Source of the DNA: Phytophthora colocasiae
Lineage: Eukaryota > Oomycota > Peronosporomycetes > Peronosporales > Peronosporaceae
Length of the DNA stretch: 64,000 nucleotides
NCBI GenBank assembly: GCA_018806915.1
Contig: JAGKQI010000043.1
Span: forward strand, 1,240,001 to 1,304,000
Direction: 5' to 3'
The position numbers were made by a program, and so were the translations under genes. This document shows, one piece after another, positions 1 through 10,515 of this stretch. Under the pieces are notes generated by a model that had not been told where the DNA came from, searched no databases, and was given only the letters and a program-made list of their open reading frames with translations. How positions within the stretch are numbered: the stretch's first letter is position 1; the number at the start of each line of letters is the position of its first letter.

Positions 1-205
1 CACCAGATACTGCAACGAACCTACAATGCATTGATAGTCCATGTCTGGATTGCTATTCACGCATACCACTTCTCTGTCAGGGTCACCAGGAAGAGAAAGA
101 TTGCCCTTGGCCTGTGGTGTTGGCATGGGCTTGCATTTGTCCATCTTAAACCGTTCAAGAATTCTTCCAATGTATCCTCGCTGAGAAATTGTCAGCGATA
201 GACCT

Positions 206-629
206 GAGATGTCCTTAATTCCACCTCCACCACCTCCAACGGGGTGACTAATATGAGTACTAATTGCTCCTGAGCCATACATACCAGTAGGAAATCCATA
301 GCTGTGTGCCATTCCAGTACCAGGCAACGTTGTATAGGACGGTATGCCCGTGGCCCCAACACTAGCCACAGAAGATTGAGACCCCATTACCACGGGTAGT
401 GGCATTGTTGCTTGTCTACCGGTCATCACACTTGAAAACGTAAATCCACCGGACATGTTGCTCCTAGTAGTACCCAACACTCCAGTAGAAGCTGCCGATG
501 TAGTTGCTGTGGGTATTACAACACTAGCCGAACTCGATACATTTGGTCCAACGCTTCCAGTTGCCGTTGTCCCCACCATGAAGGTGCTACTTGCTGACGA
601 GGCAGCAGTACTTGTCTGTGGTGTCGCCA
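206..629 (-). pseudogene. Copia-A1 gag N-terminal fragment
   Basis: Read on the minus strand from the ATG at 629, this gives a Ser/Thr/Gly-rich gag N-terminus beginning MATPQTS, closely matching the protein encoded at 49544-50113. It runs into a poly-glycine stretch (proline/glycine codons near 220-240) and then fuses directly to RT-derived sequence, so no functional gag is made. The tract between this ATG and the LTR (630-696) is the untranslated leader that would hold the primer binding site. It is recognised by comparison within the window only. Confidence 0.75.
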
Positions 630-696
630 TAGAGAAGGCAACAGTGAAGCCTGAGAGTGTTAGTTCTCACGGTCTTCGACGCTTGGGCTCAGTACC

Positions 697-925
697 TGTT
701 AGCTTTAGGCACAGAAGACACAAACAACTGCTCGCCCACTCAGCACAATTGGGATTGCGAGAGAACTACGACTGAGCGCATTCTCTGTTATCAGTAGGCT
801 ACAGGATACAATACTAAAGATAAATATACTCTGCGACGAGACTCAGCATTACCAAATCCGAATTCACCACTTCAACTGCGAAGAGAAACTTGGAACACGA
901 CAGACGCCAACTGCCGTTGTTCACA
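697..925 (-). repeat. Copia-A family LTR (5' LTR of copia-A1)
   Basis: 229 bp beginning TGTTAG and ending TTCACA on the plus strand. It matches the 228-bp LTR at 44950-45177 over its whole length and the partial LTR at 50180-50297. TG...CA ends are present. The right border is followed directly by the LINE region. Confidence 0.85.
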
Positions 926-980
926 GGAGCATCATGCATCTCCGCGCTATGTAGGCCAGACGGCACTACGGCTGAGAGAC

Positions 981-1454
981 ATGGCGGCGGAAAGGAGGTT
1001 TTGCGGGTATGTGAAACGGATGATAAGAGACGGTTCTCCGCTGAGAGAGCACCAACTGAGGAGTAGCTGGAAAGATGAAGCTTCACCTGCCCAACAGGAG
1101 AGGTACAAGGGAATAATCAGTTACTGGGACTTTGGGAACGATGACCATCTGGAAAAGTTTACGGACCTCATGTGGTCGTGGGTTGTGGAGGCGAAGCTGC
1201 AGCAAGGCGAGATTGAAATGAGGCTGCGCTTCCTGAAGATTGAAAAGGGAAAACAAGGAGACACCGAGGAGGACCCAGCGGGGGCGGGTTCGTACTTAGG
1301 CGCAGTAAACAAGGGACTTCAAGGTACTCTGAAACAGTCGGTAAAGCATCAGCGCCTAATGGAGTTATGTCTAGCTCCGGCGGTCGCTCTGACAACGTTG
1401 CGCAAAACGAACGGAGGAGGAGGATCAGGCGCTGCTGATGATACTGAACCATGA
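981..1454 (+). CDS. LINE ORF1a, small protein upstream of the gag-like ORF
   Basis: 157 residues starting MAAERRF. No family is recognised. It is rich in charged residues, with a Gly-rich tail, and its stop codon (1452-1454) overlaps the start of ORF1b (ATG at 1438) in another frame. It could be a separate small ORF, or the true N-terminus of ORF1 joined to ORF1b by ribosomal or mutational frameshifting. Its ATG is the first after the LTR-LINE border and fits the start of the element's translated region. No catalytic motif is seen. Confidence 0.5.
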   Translation: MAAERRFCGYVKRMIRDGSPLREHQLRSSWKDEASPAQQERYKGIISYWDFGNDDHLEKFTDLMWSWVVEAKLQQGEIEMRLRFLKIEKGKQGDTEEDPAGAGSYLGAVNKGLQGTLKQSVKHQRLMELCLAPAVALTTLRKTNGGGGSGAADDTEP

Positions 1455-4185
1455 ACTAGAAGTACCAGCTCCACCGCCTTTCTTGGTGCAATCAATGTCT
1501 GCGCGAGAGCTAGCGTGTTTTACGGATATTTTTCTGGCAATAGAGTATCCACTATATGCCCACCTCGCACCAGGACAGCGTTTTGGAGACGGTATGTCTA
1601 AACAGGCGATCATGGCACTTATCTACGCTGGGGCAGAGGCAGCGGCTCTGCAAAAGACCGAAATCATACAATTCAAGCAGGCCATCTCACGCATTGCGGT
1701 GGACGCGAATTCGAGGGTGGTCACGGTAACATTCAAGGGAAAGCAGAGTGCGGCAAAATGGGTGGACTGGGAAGTTCCTTTGGCTAGAAAGCTCCTCAAA
1801 CTGGTAGACTATGAACAGCAGCGAGAGCGAGCAAGGGTGACTAAGGAAATGGTCAAGCTAGACTACTATTTCTTCACGGTGGCTGTACGAGCAGGATCTG
1901 TTACCTCTCAGGACTTGTACTGGATCCTAGCGTCCAAAATGAAGCTGGATGTACAAGAAATGCACCACACGAACGCGGAGGAATACGGGCTGGATGACAA
2001 GCAGTGGATCGTTCGAATCAAGGCAGGAGCATGCCCCCGGCAGATGCGCTCCCTAGCGATCATTCGGTGTAACGAAGTGGAACTGGTCGTTTATCACCAC
2101 GAAGTAAAGCTCAACTGGCCGTGTCGTGCATGCTACTCGCCTGAGCATTCCACCAAATACTGCAAAACAGTGCCTGCGGAGGTTGAGCGGCAACGGTCAG
2201 AGCACACGATGACGGTTACAGACAGTTTACCGTCTCGAACGGATCAGAATGTGGTTTCTCATAGAGGAGCTGTCCCACGCACCTTGGAGCAGCTTCGTAA
2301 AATGTTGAGCTCTCACAGCATAGCAGATCAAGCCTCAGAGACTGTGACTGCAAAGAAAAAGTATAGGGCTAGAACCAAGTCACCCACTAAACGACGAGGT
2401 ACTGGGCAAGTAGAAGGGCCCTCACTACCATCACACTGGGAGCAGCTACGGAACCCAGCGTGTGAGGACCAAATGGAGGAGATGAAAGAGGCTAGCGACG
2501 CCGAGATGACAGAGGTCTCGCCGGACAGGTCAGAAGAGGAAAAGCCAGCTGCCGATGGAGGTGGAGAGTTTACGTTAGGGACACTGCCCACCAAGAAACC
2601 ACGGGGTCGGTCTCCTACAAAAAAGGCTCTGGGCAGAGGTAGAAAGCACGGCGGTGCAAACATTTACAAGACTAAGGAGCGAGGGGAGAGTGGAGTCGGG
2701 AAGCCATCCATTCGACGAGTCCGAAGCGAGTCCAGGCGAGGCGGCGCAAGAGGCCAGGCAGATCAGGAGACGGAGCGTGCTGGAGCTCGCAGTGTGTCCC
2801 CCAAGCGACGCGCCCCAGATGAGTGGACAGGAGATGACGATGTCCGTAGTGGCAAGGAACTGAAAGCGAGGAAGTATGCAGCAGGCATTAGGGAAACCTC
2901 CAGAGGAGGGGAGGTGGATTCACCCACCACGACTGCGTCTAAAGCATCCACTCAACAGTACATCCATCAGTTCCTGCAGAGAGAGGGTGTATCTACTGAA
3001 GTGACAGAGGCAGGAAGGTCAACAAAGGAGGGGACTCGAACGACAATAAACAGCAGCAGTGGAGAGAGTGTTAACAAGCCGAGCGAAATTCAAGTCGAGG
3101 TGGGTGCTACGGATAACCGAACAAGCTTAAGGGAACATGAGGAGTTTCGATTGACTTCGGTTAAAGCCCCAACGGACAATGGTGCCCCGCTGGAGGCATG
3201 GTTGGCAATCTTAGGTGGGCAGGTCGCGGACGTTCCGGCCTCAGGGCAGTGTGGATGGCTTGCATTTTATGGGTCACGGTTGAATGAATCGGTTGGGCAC
3301 GCGCCGCTTTCAAGAGAGGTGGTTGATGCAGCTAACGAGATCAAAAAACAAGTCCTGAACTACATGATCGCAAATTTGTCCGAAGAAGCCAGACTGAGCC
3401 CGGCGGAATTTCAGGCAGAGGTAGAGAACTGCGGATGGCACGGCAACTCGGACAGTCTGCACACTGAGCGTATTGGAGCGGTTGCGGATCATTATGCGGC
3501 CCAACGAAGCAAATCGGTGAAGTCTACAGTCTCGCAGAAATTTTGGGTGCGACCGGCCCATGTCAAGGCAATGGCGATACTTACGCGCGAAGTCATTAAT
3601 GTGCTCCAGGTTGATGACAATGGCCAAGCCATGATGCAGGCGTACTCATACAAACAGGAAATGGGCCTTCATGGGACAGCTGTGGACACGGGTTTGATCC
3701 TGCCGATGGGAACGCAGGATGCAATGAACATGCTGGAGGAAATGGTCACCGCCGGTCACCTGCCGCTGGTAATGCTGCTGAGGTTGTCAACGTCGGAGGG
3801 GCACCATTTCCAGTCCGTGATCTACAACAAGAGCCGGTTCGGGAGCTATAGAGAGGCTCGAGTGGGATTGCAAGGGGTGATAAACACGATTATCATCAAG
3901 TACAAGCTTCCACCGATCGACTATACGCCAAATGACAACAGAGAAATAGTGAGAGTTGCTACCAGAGAGCTGAAGGCAATACGTAAAGCAGTAAAGACGA
4001 GCAGACAGGAGCGGCAAGAGTATGAGGAGGCCGAAGCGGACTGCAAGTCGGACGAGGAAACCGCAGCAGTTAGTACACAGATTTCCGAGGGTGAGGACGA
4101 GCAGTGTGACTTGCGTAACGAGCCGTCTCCTCAAGTAAAGAAGGAGGCTGACGGGGAACACTCTGGAGCAGACACTGCGGCGTAG
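1438..4185 (+). CDS. LINE ORF1b: gag-like protein with CCHC knuckle and OTU-like cysteine protease domain
   Basis: 915 residues, uninterrupted. The N-terminal half resembles retroelement gag/RNA-binding proteins and ends in one zinc knuckle, CRACYSPEHSTKYC, at residues 229-242 (CX2CX4HX4C). A long low-complexity middle follows, with SPTK-type basic motifs (about residues 310-400) that may bind nucleic acid. Residues about 585-800 look like an OTU-type cysteine peptidase: a GQCGWLAF block with candidate catalytic Cys605, and a C-terminal GHHFQS block with candidate His789/His790 before a hydrophobic strand. The C-terminal tail is acidic. OTU and ULP-like peptidases are known passengers of some retrotransposons; activity here is inferred from motif layout only. 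The frame is intact although ORF2 is broken. Confidence 0.7.
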   Translation: MILNHELEVPAPPPFLVQSMSARELACFTDIFLAIEYPLYAHLAPGQRFGDGMSKQAIMALIYAGAEAAALQKTEIIQFKQAISRIAVDANSRVVTVTFKGKQSAAKWVDWEVPLARKLLKLVDYEQQRERARVTKEMVKLDYYFFTVAVRAGSVTSQDLYWILASKMKLDVQEMHHTNAEEYGLDDKQWIVRIKAGACPRQMRSLAIIRCNEVELVVYHHEVKLNWPCRACYSPEHSTKYCKTVPAEVERQRSEHTMTVTDSLPSRTDQNVVSHRGAVPRTLEQLRKMLSSHSIADQASETVTAKKKYRARTKSPTKRRGTGQVEGPSLPSHWEQLRNPACEDQMEEMKEASDAEMTEVSPDRSEEEKPAADGGGEFTLGTLPTKKPRGRSPTKKALGRGRKHGGANIYKTKERGESGVGKPSIRRVRSESRRGGARGQADQETERAGARSVSPKRRAPDEWTGDDDVRSGKELKARKYAAGIRETSRGGEVDSPTTTASKASTQQYIHQFLQREGVSTEVTEAGRSTKEGTRTTINSSSGESVNKPSEIQVEVGATDNRTSLREHEEFRLTSVKAPTDNGAPLEAWLAILGGQVADVPASGQCGWLAFYGSRLNESVGHAPLSREVVDAANEIKKQVLNYMIANLSEEARLSPAEFQAEVENCGWHGNSDSLHTERIGAVADHYAAQRSKSVKSTVSQKFWVRPAHVKAMAILTREVINVLQVDDNGQAMMQAYSYKQEMGLHGTAVDTGLILPMGTQDAMNMLEEMVTAGHLPLVMLLRLSTSEGHHFQSVIYNKSRFGSYREARVGLQGVINTIIIKYKLPPIDYTPNDNREIVRVATRELKAIRKAVKTSRQERQEYEEAEADCKSDEETAAVSTQISEGEDEQCDLRNEPSPQVKKEADGEHSGADTAA

Positions 4186-4279
4186 ACGTCAGCAAACCAG
4201 ACACAAAATACTGCCACTGAGCTGTAAACACAAGGAAGGTGTACCGAGGAGGATATTACGACAGGGACACCAGACCTCG

Positions 4280-7200
4280 ATGTTAGATCATTATTTGCCG
4301 AACACGGGGACGGAGCGTAGCAGCGCATTGAAGGCTGACTTCGAGAAACACAAGAAAACAGTGAGACAGAGACAGAGACAAAGACAGAAGATGAGGGCTG
4401 AGCAACATAGAGACGATTTCACTATCGGGATCATGACTACGAATGTACGAGGCTTGGCCACGCACCTGGAAGAGATTGGGGTGCACTTACAGGGGCTGAA
4501 GGAGAAACAAGAACGAGGACAGAAGGACGTGGTCTTCCTACAGGAGACACACTTGAAGGAGTACGAACACAACACTGCTTCGGAGAAATACGCAGCGATG
4601 TGGGGTTATCGATACACAATGGCGAGCAAACTGTCGTTTTGGTCGGCAGGGAAGGGACGGAGCGCGGGCGTTGCGATTTTAGTCAACCCTTATGGAGCGA
4701 TGAAGAATGCGGCGCCGTGGGGTAAAGAGCATTGGAATGCGCACGTGATGATGATCCGTGGAGAGCTAAAAGGGAAAGATGTTTTGATGGTAAATATTTA
4801 CGCGCCGTCAATAGGAGCTGCACGGATATTGTTTTTTCAGCAGCTTCGTCGAGTGCAGTTCCCGGCGGAAGCTTGAACATTATCATGGGTGGAGATTTTA
4901 ATTATGTATTGCACCAAAAGGAGGACAGGAGAGGAGGTGGAGCTACTAGGCGTGACTGTGGGGCGAAGGAGCTACGTGGGCTAGTAGAGCAATTGGACTT
5001 AGTAGATGCGGGCCATTACAATCTCCCGGTAACGAGAGAGGCTAGAGCGTTGGACGCCTACGCAAGCACACATCACACTTACAAGCACAAAATGGAGAGC
5101 GGAGAGATCTCGACTTCAAGGCTGGATCGATTCTACGTTCGCGTAGCGGCCAAAAAATGGGTGCGCAGCGTGAAGCTAGCGGAAGCGCCTTGTCGTACGG
5201 ATCATCGAGCTGTGCTCCTTGAAGTCCATGCACCACAAGGGGTCATCAGAGTAAAAAAGCGGCCAAAGCTTTATCCTGCTCCAGCATACGTCCAGGCTGC
5301 GACGTCGAACTTAGCAACCGCTCGTTTGAAAGAACTGCGCCAATTGATGACGAAGCTTGGATCGGCGGAGACAGCAACGGCATGGGATCTATTCAAGAGA
5401 GATCTGACCACAGAAATGGCACAGTTAAAACGGGAGGCAAGAGCTCGCATGACTAAGGGTTACTGCCAGCGAATACGCCGGCTGAAGAAGAAGATTGAGG
5501 CATGTGGGTATGGCGATGCGGAGACAGACGAGTCAAGGACGGCGTTGGAGGACTCGCTGCGTCAAGTGCAGGAGGCACGAAGACGTGGACGACGAAGGGT
5601 GTTGGTGCTAAAGAACGCTGGGCGCTCCAAAGCATCAACGAAACACTTCTTTAACAGAATTTGCACCAAGTTCGGGGACAACATTATTCCAACGCTGACA
5701 AGCTCAGTTGAGGGAGTGCGCAGAGATCCACAGGATATTTGGCGGATAGTTGGGAGCCGATATTTAACGACAAAGCTGAGAGTGCAGCAGACACTACAGA
5801 GTTTCTACAGCGGCACAGACAAAAATGGAAGGTGACAGATCTAAGTGAAACAGTAGCAGAAATCTCAGAGCCTGAGGTGAGGGCAGCGATTAAGGCGGGA
5901 AGCCGAAATCTTGTGGACCAGATGCCTTGGGTAATGACTGGTACCGGGATCACGTGGAAGCGGTCGCTCCAGTGCTTGTGAGATTGTACAATGACTGCCT
6001 GAAAGAGAGCACGACGCCTGCAAGCTTTCTTGAAGCATACATCTTCAGCATAACGAAAGGGGGTGATCGAAGCAACCCACGAAACTACAGACCGATAGCC
6101 CTGTTAAATACCGATTACAAGATTCTTACTAGAATCCTGGCGTGGAGGGTGAGGCGCCACATACCGAGAATCGTACATCCTACCCAGTTCGGATTCACAC
6201 CGGGCCGTACTATTCACGAGGCCATTGATCTACTGGAGGCGGCGCAATTGCAGTGCAGGAATGATCCGAAACTGGCCCAGGCGCAAGCGCTACTCCTGGA
6301 TTTTGCCAAGGCATATGACTCACTAGATCGAGAGTTTCTTCTGGCGGTGCTCAAGGCTAAAGGTTTTCCAGATGAGTTATGTGCTCTAGTGCGGGCGATG
6401 AATGCGAATACGACTGTTCAATTCATGGCCAACGGGGTATTGTCGAGGAAAGTGCAGGTTTCCAGTGGCATTCGTCAGGGATGTCCACTTGCTCCGCTTC
6501 TGTTCATCTTGGCGGTGGACTTACTGTACGACGAAATCGAGAGCTGCCGGGGTCTGAGAGGTATCACACTAGAACATGACGATTTGAAAGCGCGGCTGAG
6601 AATAGCGGGGTATGCAGATGATACGGCAATTTACATCGCCCATAAGCACATGCAGAGGGAAGTTATTGAAGTAGTTCGCCGCTTCTCTGGGGTGTCAGGG
6701 TTGAAGCTGAACATCCATAAGTGTGTAGCCATACGGCTCGGCGAAGAAGATGCTGAAAACGACGATCGCTCAGAGACGCCGGAAAAGGAGGAAGATTACC
6801 CCATCAAGGAAGCCGAAATTACTCGGTATCTAGGACATGTCACCGGAGCAGCAGCTACAGTGGAAGAGGCGTGGGATCGGGCCTTTGCATCCCTGCGAGT
6901 AAGACTAGCGCTAGCGGAGACCAAGACACACACAGTGCAGCAGAGAGCAGCAATAGCGGAAGCGATTATTGTACCAAAACTTATGTACGTAGCACGACAT
7001 GCGTGGCCGTCGAAGGAACTGGTCGCGCAAGCGGAGGCAAGGATTCGCAACTTCGTGTGGCAGGCCAGCTTCACAGTACCACAAAAAGCGGTAGTCGGGT
7101 GGATTCCAGCGTGTGTGGCCGAGCGACCAGTAAAGGAAGGGGGATTGGGCGTCCCAAATATACAGGCGGAGCTGATTGCAATGAGCGCAGCAGAAATGGG

Positions 7201-9351
7201 TGAGTGGGCGGTCACGGGCAAGAGGCTCAGACAACTAGTGGGGATCATCATGCAAAGCAAGAACGGTACAGCAAGTTATCACGTGACGCCAAGCAGGAGA
7301 GTCCCAGCTGTGAAGATTTATCAGAGTCTCCAAGAGACAGGCCGGCCATGGGTGGAATTGGCACTCCACGTATCCTGCTCAACCACAACGGAGGAGGACG
7401 AAAAAGAAGGTGTTGGGCGACTGAGGGCGGCCATGAAGCACAACAATGGGCTGCAGACGCGCTGGAGCAGGGACGGCATGTGTGTAACATGCGGAGGGGG
7501 GCTGCAGTCAATGATGACGAAGCAAAGGATAACTAGAAAGAACGAGAGGGGTGCATGCATCGTAGAGACGATTACGCATCTGAGATTACGAGATATCTGG
7601 CTGATGGACGCGCAAGGAAACGAGGTGAAGTGGAAATCGTTCAGCGTCCTAGTTGGGGGCATCAGAAATAAACGGGTGGCAGACGTAATGATGGTTCGAA
7701 GATTAGCTGGAGGGGGCATTCTCTTCACACCGATTGGGCATGACTTGCCAATGACGAGTGGTGATGCACACAAATTCAGGGAAATAGCGTTGAGTTTGCT
7801 AGCCAACTACCCGGAGCTGGCCTCGGCGGTGGTGAGAGAGAATGCACTCCACGTCGACCATGGGCTGGAAGACGAGCATCACGTCTTTGAGGTGATTAGT
7901 GAGGGCGGGGCTCAGCTAAGGCACACTTGGAGTACGACAGAAACGGTATTGGACATGTATTCAGGCATTGAAAAGGTGGAAAGCACCATAGCAAATTTCC
8001 TGGGGGTAGAACTACAAACTGTACGGGTGGTACCACATCCGTGGCTAACGAAATTGAGGCCGCTATGGGTTGGTAAGCGGCGGTGGCGACAGTCTAGGAA
8101 AGACTATCGTAAGGTGGTAGGGGCGAACAGGGCGCGGAAGGCGCAGGTATTAATGGAGAGCGCCCCGTTAAAATGGATAAATCATGAGGAGAGGATAGCA
8201 AGCGCGGTAGGGAAGCTGAGCTGGAAGCAGGTTCACTCAATGGCAGCGATCACTGCTTACCAGATGCAGACCATAGTCCGTCTCAAGCACAATAGGCTGC
8301 GACTGTGGAACGGTCAGACGAATGGACACCATTGCCTGGCAAGAGCATGCCAAGGGAGGACGGACAACGGTACGGCGCATCTGGTGTGGGGATGTCCAGA
8401 GGCAAGGGCACACTGGGATATCTTCGTCTCTAGGTGGGGTCGCGGGGAGGAGGAAACAAACTCGACACTTACTCAATGCGAGGAATTGCAAGAAGAGATA
8501 TTTAGATTACAGCGTAGACGACCCCCGAGGTGGCTCGTGGAATTGGGATCGGAGACGTGCAAGCAGCACTGGGATGTATTGGAAACTGTGGCCAACGAGA
8601 TGTGGGCTCTAGGGTGTGCCGTGACTTTAACCGCAATATGGAGGCGTAACGTGGATAGAAAACATAAAATCGGCGGGACCGACCTAGCACTTGAAAGGGG
8701 TCTGCAGCGATATCAGGCGGGAGTGATAGAGGCATACGAGCGCTATCGACTCAGCTTATATCCAGTAATGGCGGCCACAGTAATGAAAATGAAGGTGGCG
8801 GACTATGTGATCAGCAGATGGCGCACATTACGGTCTAGGGAGAGGCCAGCGGGTCACCAATCGATAACGCGGGTGGGATTCTTCGATGGAGGATCGCGCG
8901 GCAACCCGGGTATTGCCGGCAGCGGTAGCGTGATAGTTGAAGTGGGACCTACCAGCGACTCGGCGCGCATCGTGTGGGCGGCAGCAACACGAACAATGAA
9001 GCGGAGTTTGTGGGCTTGCAACGATTGCTCGCATACGCGAGCGAGAAAGGATGGGAGAAGATGCATGTAGTTGGTGATAGTGCCCTCATCCTAAGGATGA
9101 TGGTGCTGAGGAGGTTCCCAACGGCGCGGAATCTACAACACTGGTATCGAATCACGACCAGGTTGGCGGATCTGATTGTGGTGCAGAGCTGGAGTCATCA
9201 TTACCGGAAGTACAACAAGATGGCCGATTGGTTGGCGAATTACGCTATGGACACACGCCGTAGTGTAGCTCTAGCGGAACCAGAGGAGCAGGAACGACTA
9301 GGATTCACACAGGACTTGAGGGATCTTCGGGGTGGAGATGTAGACCATTGA
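4280..9351 (+). pseudogene. LINE ORF2: AP endonuclease - reverse transcriptase - RNase H polyprotein, frameshifted
   Basis: The endonuclease domain occupies about 4420-5240, with FLQETH, GGDFN and TDH motifs of the exonuclease-endonuclease-phosphatase fold. RT occupies about 6050-6850, with FGFTPGRT, the LLLDFAKAYDSL block, RQGCPLAPLLF and the catalytic YADD at about 6611-6622. Cys/His motifs follow (CVTCGG near 7490; CLARACQ...H near 8335-8400). A C-terminal RNase H begins FFDGGSRGNPG at about 8881. The frame breaks at roughly 4800-4870 (inside the endonuclease), 5740-5760, 5925-5940 and 8970-9010 (inside RNase H), so four shifts are needed to read it through. The function would be target-primed reverse transcription. 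This copy is dead unless the breaks are assembly errors. Confidence 0.85.
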
Positions 9352-9520
9352 CTGGCATCGGAGCGACGAGTACCAGGAGTTGAGTAGGACGGAAAGCGAA
9401 GCATTGTGCTTTGCGCAGTGGCGACTGAGGAGACCAGTACGGCCCCTCGGAATGGATATTAGAGTTCAGGTCCAGCAGGATCCAGTAACACAATATACCT
9501 CACCCTTTAATGTAAAAAAA
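9352..9520 (+). other. LINE 3' UTR and terminal A-run
   Basis: About 160 bp of non-coding sequence follows the RNase H stop and ends in an A7 run at 9514-9520. The next base starts sequence that matches the CRN copy at 30951. This is the expected 3' signature of a LINE insertion and fixes its right border. Confidence 0.7.
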
Positions 9521-10129
9521 ATGTGTCGGAATATGATCAGCCCACATATAGACATTTCGGCATGGAGCTGTTGAAAATGAAGGAAGGGCGCGCTTTTTGC
9601 TCTGAGACGGCAACACAGGCGGTCTCAATCAAGACGGAGGAGGGCCTACAGAATAACAAGAGGTCAATTTCATCGATTCCGAATGATCTACGAAAGGAGC
9701 TGGAGGAGTGGAGAGATAATGACGAGTTCTCGTACTGGTATCCTTTGTGCGACAATTTCCCGAACATTGACAGCATTGTGAAGCTTAAACCTCAAGGCGC
9801 GACTGACATGAAGGGTGGCGTGGCATACCTCGATGGCAAGCAGCTTGAAAACCTGCAGAAAATTTTCGATGTTGATGATGATGATGTGGATCCGCCGATT
9901 TACATCGTGCTAAGCCCAGATCTCGCCTCGAGCAAAGCAATAACTTTTGACGACAATAGCCGATGTAGAAGAGGCGAAAAAGTTTTGTGCTGTTTTCAAG
10001 GGCTACTACGAGGAGTCTCCGCTTGCCGATGACCCGCGAAACAATTTGCCTCGCAAGGAAAAGATCCAGAAGAGTAGCTACAACATTCGGCCGAGTAAAC
10101 GGGCACGCGATAACTCCATGTAATCTGCG
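9521..10129 (+). pseudogene. CRN effector C-terminal fragment (duplicate copy)
   Basis: Partial copy of the CRN C-terminal domain encoded at about 30951-31567, starting in mid-domain because a LINE lies directly upstream. The frame stays open to about 9945. An additional T in the AATAACTTTTGACG stretch then shifts it, and translation ends at 10032, short of the parent. A 10-codon in-frame deletion also removes a conserved strand (LQITT block in the parent) that belongs to the nuclease-like core. It has no start, so it is not expected to make a functional effector. Confidence 0.85.
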
Positions 10130-10469
10130 TGCATGGTGCGTAGCTTTGAATCGATTTACTCTAACCGTTTATTTCAGTTTTCATTTTCTTGGACTACATG
10201 TACTACAATTTGTCCATGATGGCTTAGTAATAGGTGTTAAAACAGTAAAAGTTTTGCCATTTACACTTTTGAAACACTTCAAAGTGGTGTTACCGGTACT
10301 GACTTTTTTTGACGCAGACATTCAACGAGAGCTTCTCCTCTCCGAGTAACAAGAGACCCTCGTCACTAAGCTTATGCTCTCCACCATATTGGCCAGAGCT
10401 CTCACACGCAACGGAGCTTCTCGTTGAAGCATCTGTCTGTCCAAATTAATACCCAACAGCCGATATCAT

Positions 10470-10503
10470 TTCAGAGATACCATTCTTCATTGGCCACCAT
10501 GAA
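10470..10503 (+). promoter_or_regulatory. Copied initiator-like core promoter and start codon context of choline kinase
   Basis: Contains CCATTCTTCATTGG followed by GCCACCATG, as at 31931-31952. The copied ATG at 10498 opens only a short unrelated frame (about 26 codons) before a stop. The duplication therefore brought a promoter and Kozak context to new sequence without a gene. Confidence 0.6.
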
Positions 10504-10515
10504 AAATGTGGTTTA

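Larger units (their letters stand above)
1..925 (-). mobile_element. Copia-A1: internally deleted Ty1/copia retrotransposon remnant
   Basis: Minus-strand copia fragment of the same family as the element at 44950-50297. Bases 1-205 match the reverse transcriptase region at about 45895-46080, and bases 206-629 match the gag N-terminus at about 49690-50113. Protease, integrase and most of RT are therefore missing between them. The join falls in a stretch (206-220) that is similar in both parents, which suggests a microhomology deletion. A complete LTR (697-925) closes the 5' end on the right. The remnant continues beyond the left edge of the window. Confidence 0.85.
926..9520 (+). mobile_element. 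Non-LTR retrotransposon (LINE) with gag-like ORF1 and APE-RT-RNase H ORF2
   Basis: About 8.6 kb, plus strand. It has a short 5' leader, an ORF1 in two overlapping parts (981-1454 and 1438-4185), a 94-bp spacer, ORF2 (4280-9351), a 3' UTR and a terminal A-run (9514-9520). The A-run abuts a copied CRN segment that starts at 9521. Order and domains (CCHC gag, AP-type endonuclease, reverse transcriptase, C-terminal RNase H) fit I/Tad1-like or related oomycete LINEs; the clade is not resolved. No target-site duplication could be identified, because the left side is a copia LTR and the right side is CRN-derived. ORF2 carries several frameshifts, so this copy is not autonomous. Confidence 0.85.
9521..10503 (+). 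repeat. Segmental duplication of CRN 3' end plus choline-kinase promoter region
   Basis: Matches 30951-31954 almost throughout: the CRN C-terminal coding part, its 3' flank, the intergenic stretch and the choline kinase leader up to its ATG. The similarity ends within a few bases after the ATG (10498-10500). Differences include a 30-bp in-frame deletion (31259-31288 absent), an extra T near 9949, a 21-bp insertion near 10075-10096, and a 30-bp micro-inversion (10295-10324). The LINE truncates the left side. Confidence 0.9.

Noticed and set aside
455..775. Plus-strand open frame, repeated at 49938 and 51439
   Set aside because: It is the antisense of the copia-A gag N-terminus and leader; its copies follow the retroelement, not a gene.
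4280..4575. Minus-strand open frames opposite the LINE endonuclease
   Set aside because: They carry compositional mirror images of the endonuclease codons and no family motifs.
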